64,000 nt of DNA from positions 5,222,267 to 5,286,266 of the forward strand of contig OZ026556.1 of NCBI GenBank assembly GCA_964020155.1, given 5' to 3'. The stretch comes from Chondrilla cf. caribensis. Taxonomy: Eukaryota; Porifera; Demospongiae; Chondrillida; Chondrillidae. How positions within the stretch are numbered: the stretch's first letter is position 1; each line of letters starts with the position of its first letter. The position numbers were made by a program, and so were the translations under genes. This document shows, in pieces, positions 36,638 through 47,817 of this stretch. The notes below the pieces were generated by a model. The model did not search any database and was not told where the DNA came from. It was given only the letters and a program-made list of their open reading frames with translations.

Positions 36638-38778
36638 ATGGCGTTATTAGCTGTGGCTTTGGCTACTTCTGGGAGCCGAGGACAACGTCTTTTGTTCTTT
36701 TATCCAACTGGCAAAGGTAAGTAAGGTGGCTCAGTGATGAGAGACAGCTTACCCAATGGACATGCCATAGTCTTGCCAAATTTTATGCTTTGACCAAAAT
36801 GTCTGTTTTAGGCACAAAACTTACTGAAGCAGAAGAGAAAGGACTAAAAATACTCAAGTATGTTGTCTAAAGAACTGTCGAGTGCTTTGCTTGATTGTTT
36901 TTTCCTCTTTAGAGAACTACCTCCGAGTCTTTTAGGTGAGCTGTTGACCCCTGCGTCTCCGCTGGTGAATAAAAGGTTTAGTCTGCAAGTGGACAAGTGG
37001 AAGTTTGTAGGCCACCCCAAGGCCATTCCATCCTTCAAAGATGGTGAAGATGTGCGTGTACTTCAATTCAATGTTGTATTTATCTTAGAAGTGAGTGGTA
37101 TTTTAGTTCTTGTGTGTTGGGTGTGGTCGTTGCTAGTGTATTGTGTACATTACCTGGCACCCACAGGCGTCAGCTGATGTGGAGCTTCTCAACCAATGCC
37201 ACAAGCTCTCTGATCAACTTGGGACTTGTCTAATTCATGAAGAAAAGCGGTCCGACTATGTCAGCCAGGAGGTTCAGGGACTACTCAATCGAGTGGACTA
37301 TTCCAATTTACAAAATATTGAAGATTTTGCCCTCATTTACAACATAGTGGCCAAAGAGAGCACTCTGGCAAAGACAGTTATTCAACTCTTTGGAAGGTAT
37401 CACCTGAGTTGTCTCTTGTCACGTGTGTATTCCTTTCTGAGCATGATGACCTAGCTCTTAGTCTGAATGGCACCATGTGATCAAGTGTGTGTACATATCC
37501 ATCTTTATGCATGTGTACTCGTCATGTCAATGTGTGTGTTGTGCATTGTGTGTGATCAAGAAGGGTAACTCTGTGTCCTGCAGTATCGTCGCTGGATCCA
37601 AGTCCATCAACATTGCAGTCAACAAGTGGTCTTGTCTGTCCTGGTGCCCCCCAAAGAAATCTACAACTGTTGTGGAGTATGTTGTGTTGTTTTGTTGTTG
37701 TGGTGTGTTTTGCACCGGTGTGTGTGAACGTCTTGCAGACCGTTCCACTCCTTTCTCCTCCTGGAGGATGTCGAGCAGGTCATGCAGTCTCTACCAAGGG
37801 AAACTAGTTCAGCCTTTTCCAAGCTCTTGTCCAGTTTCTCTCCAGTTAAAACGTGAGTCTGTTTGTGCCCCTGCCATACAGAGGACACTATGTGATGAGA
37901 CATGTCGATACAGTTTACAGGGGCTTGCTGAAAACTGTGACCTGCCTTTAGATCATGTGGTAAGACTTGTCAGCCATCTTGTTCAGTGGAAAAGAGCTTC
38001 TGTGATCCAACCCCTAACGGAATCTAATGTTTACATGTTAACAGACAGAGCAGATGTCAGCCGGTGAGAACCGTTGGTGTAGTATGGTAGTGAAGGATTG
38101 ATACTCGTTGCCATGGTATCACAGGTTGAGCCCCTTGCACGAGTTGTTTGCCAGATGTGACTCCTTCCAGAGCGGTTCATTCCTCAAAGTTGCTGCTAGC
38201 TTCTCAGAGGCCCTCCCTCTCTCTGATATGCAGATCAGGTATCAAAGTGTAAGTCATCTTAGCAACAGTGAATACTACTGTTAATTAGCCTGTATGTTAT
38301 TTTGTGTATTTATAGGAGATTGTACCTATAGTGGTGTGGATGTTACAGAAGAAATTAATCACCCAGGTGTGACAGCTGCAGTGAGACACACCCTTCCTGC
38401 CACACCCACTTGACCTTGTTGTCATACTCTCCTTTACAGCTCAATACTTATGTATTTCTCCTACCCTTGCAAGACCCACCTATTTCATCTCCTGACACAC
38501 CCACTGTTACATCCCCCACTACTGCTGAAGATGTCCACTTGGACAGTGTTCGAGCAGAACTCACAGTAGACGAGCTAACAGCTGTACTGAGGTGTGTGTC
38601 ACAGAAAAATAAGTCAGACGTAGAGAAATTTACTGCCTTAGTCAAGTACTTCAGAGGCAACAGTTCCATACCGGACATAGCACAACACGAGCTACTTCGG
38701 CAGTCTCAGATACTGACCATCATTGACATGTTCTCATGTGTTCTTGTAACTGCTACCATACCTGATTCGATGCACTGA
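36638..38778 (+). CDS. NPRL3: NPRL3, GATOR1 subunit
   Basis: NPRL3 with NPRL2 and DEPDC5 forms GATOR1, the GAP for RagA/B that switches off mTORC1 when amino acids are scarce. The start MALLAVALATSGSRGQRLLF matches the LVSSGSRGNKLLFRYP of the family. Further landmarks: FSLQVDKWKFVGHPKA, VLQFNVVFILE (longin-like domain), CHKLSDQLGTCLIHEEKRSD, PFHSFLLLEDVEQVMQSLP, RLVSHLVQWKRASVIQPLTE, NVYMLTDRADVS, IVPIVVWMLQKKLITQLNTY and the end FTALVKYFRGNSSIPDIAQH. Stop TGA 38776-38778 is only 10 bp from the TMEM186 stop on the opposite strand. Complete by comparison with the family. Confidence 0.92.
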
Positions 38779-38788
38779 AATAATTAAA

Positions 38789-39379
38789 TTATTTGATATT
38801 TACAATGTCAATAATGTCCAGTAACTTCTTGTCCATGACATAACCAAACCTCAGGCTATATATATAAGTACTATCAGCACCAGTAATCTCCAGACGGTGA
38901 AATAGTGAATGATCACGGTTTGAATCAGAAAAAGGAACAATGTCGTTGACATTAAATCTCCGGTTCGTTCTTCTCCCCCAAAAACTGATAGTAGATATTG
39001 TAATCTCATTTTCTTTGTGGCTTAAGGACATTCTTCCAATGAAACGCTGCAGGAAGGCACTCACTCCGAAAAAGATACCACTGATGATGATGGCCCCGCC
39101 CCCAGCTAACGCTAGTGTTGACCCCTCTACCGACCCATCAATGTATCCTTTAGACAAAGGGATCATGGATACCATGGCAACTGCTGCCTGAGCAAATTTG
39201 ATCCTCGAGAACATCTGCAGGTACCTCATCCCGGGCCACTTGTAGAGTATCACCTCGGATACCCTAAGAGCGCCCACTGGTGATGATAGATGACGGATAA
39301 TGGTCCATTTCCTGCAAATCACGGCAAACCTCAGTCCGGTGACCACCATTTTTCTGAAGTCGTACATAAACGAAATCAT
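38789..39379 (-). CDS. TMEM186: TMEM186, mitochondrial complex I assembly factor
   Basis: TMEM186 is an inner-membrane member of the MCIA complex that assembles respiratory complex I. Single uninterrupted frame of about 196 residues (human 213). Signature parts: [20 protein letters not shown], a second hydrophobic segment [38 protein letters not shown], the family block [20 protein letters not shown] and the end [15 protein letters not shown]. The chosen ATG ([12 protein letters not shown]) leaves 64 bp to the KDEL-receptor start. The frame is open further up to 39619, but that would overlap KDELR exons, so the shorter start is preferred. Confidence 0.85.
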   Translation of the reverse strand: MISFMYDFRKMVVTGLRFAVICRKWTIIRHLSSPVGALRVSEVILYKWPGMRYLQMFSRIKFAQAAVAMVSMIPLSKGYIDGSVEGSTLALAGGGAIIISGIFFGVSAFLQRFIGRMSLSHKENEITISTISFWGRRTNRRFNVNDIVPFSDSNRDHSLFHRLEITGADSTYIYSLRFGYVMDKKLLDIIDIVNIK

Positions 39380-39443
39380 TCCGTATACTTCCGTGTCTGT
39401 ATTGAAACAAAGAGCGTGTGTCTGCAAAGAAAGAGAACTGAAG

Positions 39444-40590
39444 ATGAATGTATTTAGACTCGTTGGAGATTTGTCCCATCTCTTAGCCATTTTCGTCCTC
39501 TTGGCTAAAATATGGACAACGAGGCAGTGTAAAGGTAACTTACCTACATTAATCTCCACTGGCGACATTGTCAGTTCTTCGCTAACATTCGTCCTGTTTT
39601 CTACAGGGATCAGCGGCAAGAGTCAGATATTATATGCTATCGTATTCACTACTCGTTACTTGGATCTCTTTTTCTCTTTCGTCTCCTACTACAACACAAT
39701 AATGAAAGTCGTATTTATTGCCGCCACGTACGCAACGGTACTTCTTATTTTCTGGAAATTTAGGGCTACTTACGACTCAGAGGATGACTCCTTCAGAGCT
39801 GAGGTCCTTGTGATTCCCACTGCAGGACTGGCCGTTCTTGTTAACCACGAATTCTCAGTTTTAGAGGTTAGTACAGTGGCAGATGTAAACAGTAAAAAAT
39901 GGCTGACAGATGTTTGTTTGGAATTTGTGCTGTTTTGACTAGACTTAGTAGTTTGTAGATGTATGAAGTTTATAAAATTAGGGCTTACCATTTTTAGTGC
40001 AAACTTGTTTTTTTTATGAATTATGGATTCATAGGTTTGGATGTGGTCGTAGGTTTGGATGTGGTCTGACTACAGTCGATGTTAGTAATGTTAGTAATAA
40101 TGGAATAATTTTACTCTTTATGCTTACACAGCACAGCCTAGATTCATAGTACAGTTATTGTGTAAACAACCATTTCTCTTAGGTTTGGTCCTTTGTTGGT
40201 AAATACGTACCTGTATGTTTTGTCTGCTCTACAGATCCTATGGACATTTTCAATCTACTTGGAGTCAGTAGCAATAATGCCTCAGCTCTTCATGATAACC
40301 AAAACAGGAGAAGCTGAAACCATAACCTCTCACTACCTCTTTGCTTTGGGGTCCTACCGCGCCCTCTACATTGCCAACTGGGTTTGGAGGTATTACTCTG
40401 AAGGATTCTACGACATCATTGCTATTGTTGCCGGTTGTGTCCAGACACTTCTGTACTGTGACTTTTTCTACCTCTACATCACTAAAGGTTACTGCTGAAA
40501 TATTGAAATAATATTCTATTCTGTTCAATGAAGTTTTCTTTCTTTGTCTTTGCAGTCCTTAAAGGAAAGAAGCTTCAGTTACCTGCTTGA
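39444..40590 (+). CDS. KDELR: KDEL endoplasmic reticulum protein retention receptor
   Basis: A seven-helix Golgi receptor that returns KDEL/HDEL proteins to the ER through COPI vesicles. Four exons: 39444-39534, 39607-39866, 40235-40487 and 40556-40590. The protein is nearly invariant relative to vertebrates: [72 protein letters not shown] and the C-terminal COPI-type lysine motif KGKKLQLPA. Intron 1 is only 72 bp. It is divergently paired with TMEM186. Confidence 0.97.
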
Positions 40591-40797
40591 ACAATCAATG
40601 GAAAGAACTTTTAGGCCTTCTAGGAGTTTTGGAATAACAGGAATCAATACCTCTAATTTTAATTTCTGTCAGATTATTTACAGTTGTGCTAAATAATAGT
40701 CAATATCATAAGCCGTTGATGACAAAGATAATATTGTCGAATGGGCGCATAATGTTGTAAGCGCCCTTCTACCCACGTGTACGAGAGAGAGAGAGAA

Positions 40798-41997
40798 ATG
40801 GCCGTGAGTTAAATCGTTCTTTATTTGTTCTGTACAATAGTCTGAGAAGTCGTTATTCACTGCAATAACGTCATGGTTATTTTATTTCGGTGTTATGTAG
40901 GAAGGACAACATGTAAATGCTATGAAAGATCTTAAAATCAGTAAACTTTGTCTCAACATTTGTGTTGGAGAAAGCGGCGACAGATTGACCAGAGCTGCCA
41001 AAGTGTTAGAAGCATTAACCGGACAAACACCTGTATATTCTAAGGGTACGTTTGCCGTGTACATCGCAGTACTGCGGGGAACAGTGGAATCTTATCTTTG
41101 ATAGTGCTACAAAAATAGATTGTACCTGTGTTCTACTGTGTGACTGTGACTACTTGAGTAGTCAGTATTGTAAACGAAATTACGGGGACTGGCGTGTTCG
41201 TTTGGTCTATCCAAAGTTTGAGTGAACAAGTTGGACGTAAACTTCCACTGCACGCAGGAAGTGTGATAAAGAGGATTAGCAGCTCTGACTGTCCCACATG
41301 CCATGTTGATGTAGGAACTGTATCCAGTGCATTATATTTATCTGTTCCTTAGCTCATGTTCACTCAACTCCTAGTTATATAACCACAGGATAGTTCACAC
41401 CCTGTTGCCATCACAGAGTAGTGTACCCCCTGCCATCACTACAGGGTAGTATTTATGGAGCATGCTTCCCTCACGAATATCAATTGTCCTGCTCTTTCCA
41501 TGCCATCAGGACTATTGCATAATGATTTCATATCAATTTTCTTCTATTTTCAGCTCGATTAACCATAAGATCGTTTGGTATCAGACGTAATGAGAAGATC
41601 TCTGTGCACTGTACTGTCAGAGGACCAAAGGCTGAAGAGATATTGGAGAAAGGTCTTAAAGTGAAAGAGTACGAATTACGCAAGGGAAACTTCTCTGACA
41701 CTGGAAACTTTGGATTTGGTATTCAAGAGCATATTGATTTGGGGATTCGATATGACCCTTCCATTGGTATCTACGGCATGGACTTCTACATCGTTCTAAC
41801 TAGACCAGGGTACAGGGTGGCTTACAGGAAGAGAAAGCAAGGGAAGGTGGGTGCACAACACCGGGTTACTAAGGAAGAGGCAATGAAATGGTTTCAGCAA
41901 AAGGTTTGTTATCTGTCTCTACAACACTCATTCTCCGTGTGTTATTCTCGTGTTCTTATCCTTGCAGTACGAGGGCATCATTTTACCGGGAAAATGA
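40798..41997 (+). CDS. RPL11: 60S ribosomal protein L11 (uL5)
   Basis: uL5 binds 5S rRNA with uL18 and monitors ribosome assembly; in animals it also restrains MDM2. Four exons: 40798-40803 (only Met-Ala), 40901-41045, 41554-41903 and 41968-41997, giving 176 residues as expected. Motifs: [59 protein letters not shown] and the end YEGIILPGK. The 508-bp second intron is long for this gene and could hold a small RNA, but I could not identify one. Confidence 0.97.
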
Positions 41998-42137
41998 ATG
42001 AACACGTGTTTGTATGTGTACGTCAGTTTTTGCTAATAATGAAATTCATTTGTTGACATGATTCTATATTTAATGGTATTCACGAGCCATATAGTGAACA
42101 TCTGTATAGTATTATCCTAAAGAAGTTTAGAGGGAGG

Positions 42138-42907
42138 ATGGCTCGAGAAGTGAAACTAGCGAAGGGACCAGAGGGCTTGGGTATCGCCTTGCGGACGGTC
42201 GTGTTAGCGGATGTTGTCTGGCCAAAAGTGCACTCTGTGCGTCCTGGAAGCGAGGCCGCGCTCTCCGGGCTGGTGGCGGTCGGAGACCGGATAGAGACGG
42301 TGAACGGATTTCGTGTTGTCGGGAAGACTCACCATTTTGTAAAAGATTTGCTACAGCTGGTGCCCGTTGGCTCTACTGTCGAATTTAGATTAGTCGATCC
42401 GATCGGTAAGTCTTTCCTCTGGTAGGGCTTCACTTGTCAGTAAATTACCTGCGTTATTCCATGTGTAGATGAGGATGAATATGATTCGTCTGGTGTTTTG
42501 TCCTTTCAAAAGAGATTGTTCCCCTCGCAAACAAACATAATGTCATCATCATTAAATGGACCTTCCTTATCTCATGAGCATCACATGCATCCCATGGTCC
42601 GGAGTGTTGCTAGTGTGAGGCGTTCACAGTCAGACTGCCACAAGATGCGTCCACCAATAGCTCGTCATGTCAATCTATCACGAGTTCAGAGCGTACATAG
42701 TAATAATCCATGGGAGGTGGTGGGTGGTCAGACTAGGCTTCGACAATCCTCAGAGTTTATGAGTAGCAGTGGGTTAGGAGACAGTATAAGCAGTTTGACC
42801 TCTCTCTCCAGACAAGACACTAGTGAGCGCTGGCCTGAATGTGGGCAATACACAGCCACTGGTACTGACCTGCATAAGGCAGTTGTGAGAGAAGATGTAA
42901 GTGTGTG

Positions 42908-42970
<63 letters not shown>

Positions 42971-43592
42971 ATGGTGAAAGTGATTGCATTGTGTTTGTTG
43001 CATTGTGTGCTTTCAGGTTACTGAAGTTGAGAGACTACTAAAAATAGGTTCAAGCATTTACAGTTTGGACTCCGAGGGGGATACTCCATTGGATTTGGCC
43101 TCAAGATGTGGAAATATTGTGAGTGGATTACTCGCACTTCGGCCGTATTGCATAGTTTACATATAAGTTATACAATGAAAAGGAAAGGTTTGGTGATTTA
43201 TAATATTATATATACCCGAGGGCTGAGAAATTACACAACATGTGAATAATAATGAGGTGTATTAGTGAATTATACATTTGACCACATCAAAGTAAACACC
43301 CACACAATGGTACATGCACATTTTACTACTTATCTCAGAATATACTGAAGCTAATGGAAGAGTTATATGAAGGATCAACTATTTCATCGTCATCATCATG
43401 TAAGTAAATATTAGGTTAATCCTCCATGTGTAATAAGAATTATACATATCAGTTTTTATTTATAATTGTTCAGCTTCAGTAAAGGAACATACTACAGATA
43501 ATCATAAGCCTGGGCATAAGAAGAGCAGACATAAAGCTGACGTACGAAAGGAACTTGCTAAGGCTTATGAGAACATTGGAAGTAAAGTGTAG
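42138..43592 (+). CDS. PDZ and ankyrin-repeat protein, unassigned
   Basis: Not assigned to a named family. The N-terminal exon (from ATG 42138) encodes a PDZ domain with carboxylate loop GPEGLGIAL, then SVRPGSEAALSG, VGDRIETVNGFRVVG and STVEFRLVDP. A Ser/Arg-rich linker follows (SVASVRRSQSDCHKM, SSLTSLSRQDTSERW), with several RxxS-type kinase-site-like motifs. The C-terminal part holds an ankyrin-like pair (DLHKAVVREDV-TEVERLLKIGSS, DSEGDTPLDLASRCGN) and a Lys/His-rich end (HKKSRHKADVRKELAKAYEN). Stop TAG 43590-43592. The join over the (GT)n intron at 42899 is good (GAAGAT|gtaagt). It is probably a small scaffold protein. Confidence 0.65.
42901..42966 (+). repeat. (GT)n microsatellite at a splice donor of the PDZ-ankyrin gene
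   Basis: It begins inside the GTAAGTGTGTG donor. Confidence 0.95.
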
Positions 43593-43669
43593 CGATGTAT
43601 TTCGTTTGGTTTGCGTTTATTGTAACCCGTTGTGTGACGTAATTTGTGTTGCCAGAACAACCGTATTCG

Positions 43670-43687
43670 TTGGCGCGGGGATTTTAA
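43670..43687 (+). promoter_or_regulatory. E2F-like site upstream of survivin
   Basis: TTGGCGCG (43670-43677) matches the E2F core and is followed by TTTTAAA, 45 to 62 bp before the BIRC5 ATG. This resembles the CDE/CHR arrangement of mitotic genes, although the CHR half is imperfect. Confidence 0.45.
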
Positions 43688-43731
43688 AGAATTATTCTCA
43701 AGTTGCTCTGTGATTCTCTGTAAATTACTAC

Positions 43732-44322
43732 ATGGAAGAATTCCCCACTTCGAAAGGTATATCCTTGGATTCTCGTAGGCCATACTCTGTTAAGGAACGA
43801 TTAGACACGTTCAAGGAGTCACATTGGCCATTTGAGCGTGGATCTTGTACTCCGTTAAAGGTACGAAGCCACTCAGTTGATTGATGACTAGTCAAATGTA
43901 TGCACTAGAATAAGTGAGCTAGCTTCGTCTCTATAGATGGCCGAAGCGGGATTTTATTACATAGGCACTGATTCATCCCCTGATGCTGTTTGCTGTGTGG
44001 TATGTTTGACTGAACTTGAAGGTTGGCAAGAAGACGACGATCCCTTAAAAGAACACAAAAGCCACAGTGCAAGTAGTGCGTGTCCCTTTCTGAAGATCAA
44101 AGATCCTTATCAGCTAACAGTCGGGGACGTGTTCAAATTGGAGAAGAAAGCCCTTCAATATTTGATTGTTAGTGAGTAATCCTGTGATAGATTCTGTCCT
44201 ATTTTACTCCTTATTTGGCTGGTTCGTAGAAAGTAGCGGCCAAACAACTAGACGATTATTATGAGAAGATTGGACTGTATTGTGAGGGGCAGTTCGACAA
44301 GCTCAAAGAACTTGAACAATAA
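43732..44322 (+). CDS. BIRC5: Survivin-type BIR protein
   Basis: Survivin is the chromosomal passenger complex subunit that binds phospho-histone H3 and INCENP/borealin. Three exons (43732-43860, 43937-44167, 44230-44322) encode 150 residues; human survivin has 142. The BIR domain is complete: SVKERLDTFKESHWPFERG, TPLKMAEAGFYYIGT, CCVVCLTELEGWQEDDDP, EHKSHSASSACPF, with the CxxC, His and Cys zinc ligands. The C-terminal helix (KVAAKQLDDYYEKIGLYCEG) fits the passenger-complex bundle. A single BIR and no RING or CARD distinguish it from other IAPs. Confidence 0.9.
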
Positions 44323-44421
44323 TATACGCACCTGTTCCTGCTGTATACCAGCTAGTCAGGAAGTATTGTACTAATCATTTGATTTATGGTTTGTTGCTAT
44401 TATTATAAATGGAGATGTTCA

Positions 44422-46540
44422 CTAAACAATGTTTGGTAGTAGATTGGTCTGTGTAACCTTCTTCCGGATTTTTTTACATGCCATCATGGTGGAGCCGTAT
44501 TGTGCTTGCATTTCTTCAATGGTCCCAGTCTTTTCTTCATTCTGTACAGTCATACATGAAAGATTTGTCATGTTTGTGCGAACTACAACACTACCTACAT
44601 ACACACCTTATCTACTTGGTCCTCAAAATCTTGTAGAAGATCAAGATGGCTGACCAGCCCTCCATGGTGACGGAGCTTCACGTTATCTATTCTGAGAGCA
44701 TCTCTTGCTTGTTTAACACGTGTCAAGTGGTCTCTTTTCTGAACAGTTGGTATTAGTAATGTGATTACATCGTCATAACCAGGAATAATAGCAAGACTCA
44801 CCCTTGAGAGATGATATTCTATTTCAGACAACCTGTCCTTTTTCTCACCATTTTCAGCCTACATATGTACATACGTAGGTGAACATGCAATAGAATTACA
44901 GATCATATATAATCATTATGATCACACTAACCTGCATGAATTGAAGTTTTTCTTTCACATGCGTTAAAACCTGCACTGTTCCTGTTATCTTTTTGCGAAG
45001 CTTGATGAGATCCTCATTCCGTTCTTCTATCTTTTCATTCAAATTCACATTATCAATCTTTAATTGCTCAAAGTCAATGACATGGAGACCCTCTCCTAGT
45101 TCTTCCTGCACACATCACATCACACTCACGGTTATGGCAACATTAAAGGCATTGGGCGATCAGTGGTCAACCTTTTGCTTCACAAGCGCTTCTTTCTTTT
45201 CAATGACAGTTTGAAGCCGTATATTCTCAAGACGGGCTTGAATAACCTCTTTCTCCTTGTGTGAGTCATCTGCTACCAGGCGGTCAAATTCTTGAGAAGT
45301 TAGTTTTTTTCCCGTTCTACTGTAGATAGCTTGCAAACTTTGTTGTTTACAAAATGCAACATACTCCAGTCTGCATGAGTTTATGTTGAGCGAATGAGGT
45401 GAGATGTAAAGTTGACACAGGCATACAATAGATGAAATGACTGATAATATAGACCAATGAGGAAGTGACTTGCTTAACTTGCTTTTTAGCTTCAACAAGA
45501 CTGAGATGTACTCTACTTTGTTCTTCAGCTTCCATCTTTTCTAATCTTCTTCTTTCTTCCATAGCAGCTTCTTCTGCTTGCAGAGATTCTAAAGCATCTA
45601 GTTGAACAATAAAATAATTATAATACTAAGGCCAGGTGATCAGTTACATATACTCAATAATATATATACATACCTAAACATTTGAGATAGCGTTGTTCGT
45701 GGTCAGTTACACTTTTACTAGGATCATGTCTGTCCTCCGTCTACAGCAATCGGTGAGTACATACATATTATATTGCGCCCTGAGGCTTTATAACAGAGAA
45801 CGTGCCTTTTTCTTGGCCAGATAATCTGCAATCTTATTTTGCAAATGAGCATTCATAGCTCTGAGCATATCAAGAGTAGAAAGCTGTTCCTTCAACTCTG
45901 CCATCATGTCTTCTCTTGTCAATACAGGTTCTTCTATCACTTCATCGCTAACATCTCCTATATTCTCAGTCTCAGGCTGATTACTTGGAGTGTTATCAGG
46001 TTGTTCTGTTGAAGACATTCCTTCAGAGTGTTCTACTGGCACCCCTTTAGACTGTTCGGTTGGTGTTCCTTCTGGTTGTTCTATTGGTATTCCTTCGGGT
46101 TGTTCTGTTGGTGTTCCTTCAGGTTGTTCGGTTGGCGTTCCTTCGGGTTGTTCTATTGGCGTTCCTTCTGGTTGTTCGGTTGGTGTTCCTTCAGGTTCTG
46201 CAGCTGTTGGCGTTTCTTCGGGTTTTATTCTTGTATCGTCGTCGGATTCTTCTGCAGGTGTTTCTTTAGGCTCTTCATTTATACTTTCTTCCGTCTGGTC
46301 ACTTGTAATTTCTCCGATCCATTCCTTTGTACCATTAGCGAGTTGATTTCCCCTACCATCCTTAACCAGCCCTTCAACCGGATCCGAGAGTTGCTCCTGA
46401 CCTTCCTCGACGGATGCTTCAGCCTTTACTTTAGATAAATCATCTTCAGTTAAATTCCCTTCGATTTCCTTGCAATTCTCCTCAAGCTGATGTTCACTTT
46501 CTGTCGGTTCATCCTGCACGTTTGGGATAACCTCTGCCAT
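44422..46540 (-). CDS. CCDC96: CCDC96/CFAP184-like ciliary coiled-coil protein
   Basis: CCDC96 with CCDC113 is part of the axonemal radial spoke/N-DRC region of motile cilia. On the minus strand the first exon (45788-46540) encodes an acidic N-terminus with E-Q-P-E-G-T-P-T repeats, then MMAELKEQLSTLDMLRAM. Later exons are continuous coiled coil: DHEQRYLKCLDALESLQAEE, KLTSQEFDRLVADDSHKEKE, the conserved block EELGEGLHVIDFEQLKIDN, KIEERNEDLIKLRKKITGTV, VQKRDHLTRVKQARDALRID and a terminal segment near 44480-44550. The EELGEGLH...DLIKLRKK stretch is typical of the CCDC96/113 (DUF4201) domain. Some exon edges are approximate. Confidence 0.8.
46045..46205 (-). repeat. Coding 24-bp repeat (EQPEGTPT) in CCDC96
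   Basis: About seven copies of a unit encoding E-Q-P-E-G-(T/I)-P-(T/I) on the minus strand, in frame and with synonymous and I/T variants. Confidence 0.93.
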
Positions 46541-46559
46541 TTTTTCTATCGTACACAGT

Positions 46560-46573
46560 GTTCACATGGCAAC
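46560..46573. promoter_or_regulatory. X-box-like RFX motif upstream of CCDC96
   Basis: GTTCACATGGCAAC matches the RFX X-box consensus GTHNYYATRRNAAC at all but one position and sits 20 bp upstream of the CCDC96 start. TK1 starts on the other side. Confidence 0.55.
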
Positions 46574-46582
46574 TGAAAAAGA

Positions 46583-46622
46583 CACGTGACTGATCACGTG
46601 GTTAATCTGGCGGGCTTTTGAA
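46583..46622 (+). promoter_or_regulatory. E-boxes and E2F/CHR-like element upstream of TK1
   Basis: Two CACGTG E-boxes (46583-46588, 46595-46600) are followed by TGGCGGG (46608-46614) and TTTGAA (46617-46622). The last two resemble the CDE/CHR pair of cell-cycle genes and lie 29 to 43 bp before the TK1 ATG. Confidence 0.5.
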
Positions 46623-46650
46623 CTATTGATTGTATTTGGACGAAGATTTT

Positions 46651-47656
46651 ATGATGTCTCTTGTTAGTGGAATTGAGCTTGTGGCCGCTAAAGGTCATAT
46701 CCAACTTATTTTGGGACCGATGTTCTCAGGGAAAACGTTAGTAATCGCTTTGTATACTTACACCATGGACTGTAGCTATGGTTTTATTGGAAGACATAGA
46801 TGTTCCTTGTATGTAATGTTTAGATAATCAGATTTGTTACAGTGCTTATCATGTTATTGTATACGCTCCCTTCAGAACTGAACTAATTCGGAGAATACGA
46901 CGATTTCAAGTTGCCAATCATTCTTGTTTAATGGTGAAATACTCTAAAGATGACCGTTATTCCAAGGAAAGTATTTCAACTCATGATAAGTTAGTTACAA
47001 AAGCAACATCTTGCTCAGAACTCAAGAATGTAGTTGAACAGGCAAAAACCTTTGGTGTTATTGGAATAGACGAGGGACAGTTTGTAAGTTTGTGTGTGTG
47101 TGTGTTGTGTGTGTGTGTGTGTGTGTTGTGTGTGTGTGTGTGTGTGTGTTGTGTGTGTGTGTGTGTGTGTGTTGTGTGTGTGTGTGTACGTGTGACTTAT
47201 ACTGAGTGAATTGGTTATTTGATTGCAGTTTCCTGATATTGTTGAATTTTGTGAAGAAATGGCAAATAAAGGGAAAATGGTCATTGTAGCTGCTTTGGAT
47301 GGAACATTCCAGAGAAAGGTATACCCTAACTCTGAATGCAGTGTTGATTGGTTTCTAATGCCACTTTTCTACTGCAGCCGTTTGGTAGCATCATGGATCT
47401 AGTCCCTTTGGCTGAGAGTGTGGTCAAGTTGAAAGCTGTTTGTATGGTGTGCTATGGAGATGCTGCTTTCACCAAACGATTGGGTGATGAAACTGAGATT
47501 GAAGTCATTGGAGGAGCTGATAAATATATGTCTGTTTGTCGGTCCTGTTACAACGTGTCTGGAATAGGAAATCTAGTTGTCACACCAACCCGTGGACCCA
47601 CTCCCAACACAAAGGATGAAACAAACAGAGAACTATTTCCTAATGATGCATACTAA
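46651..47656 (+). CDS. TK1: Cytosolic thymidine kinase
   Basis: Phosphorylates thymidine to dTMP in the salvage pathway during S phase. The P-loop [20 protein letters not shown] is split by intron 1. Then [12 protein letters not shown], the catalytic region [54 protein letters not shown] and the lasso zinc ligands CMVC plus CRSC with [11 protein letters not shown]. Stop TAA 47654-47656. The C-terminal tail is shorter than in vertebrates and I see no KEN degradation box in it. It is divergently paired with CCDC96. Confidence 0.95.
47091..47188 (+). repeat. (GT)n block at a TK1 splice donor
   Basis: It starts in the donor GTAAGTTTGTGTG after the DEGQF codons, with regular TGTTG interruptions. 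Confidence 0.93.
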
Positions 47657-47817
47657 CCAGTACTATTATGCATTTCTTATATAACAAAAACTAGTTTTTT
47701 TACTATAACATGCACATGCATTTATGTATAATATTATTATACTCCTATATTATGTATGAAATTATGTCTTCTCGCCAAAATAGACCAAAAAATCATTTAC
47801 ACAATAAAACTGATATA

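Noticed and set aside
39380..39619. Longer TMEM186 start up to 39619
   Set aside because: It would overlap both KDEL-receptor exon 1 and intron 1 on the other strand, and the added residues do not resemble the family.
41046..41553. Possible snoRNA in the RPL11 second intron
   Set aside because: Loose C/D-like (GTGATAA, CTGA) and ACA triplets are present, but no convincing box pair with terminal stem or H/ACA double hairpin could be drawn.
46630..46650. Extended TK1 start upstream of 46651
   Set aside because: It would need a non-ATG start; the ATG at 46651 gives a normal TK1 N-terminus.
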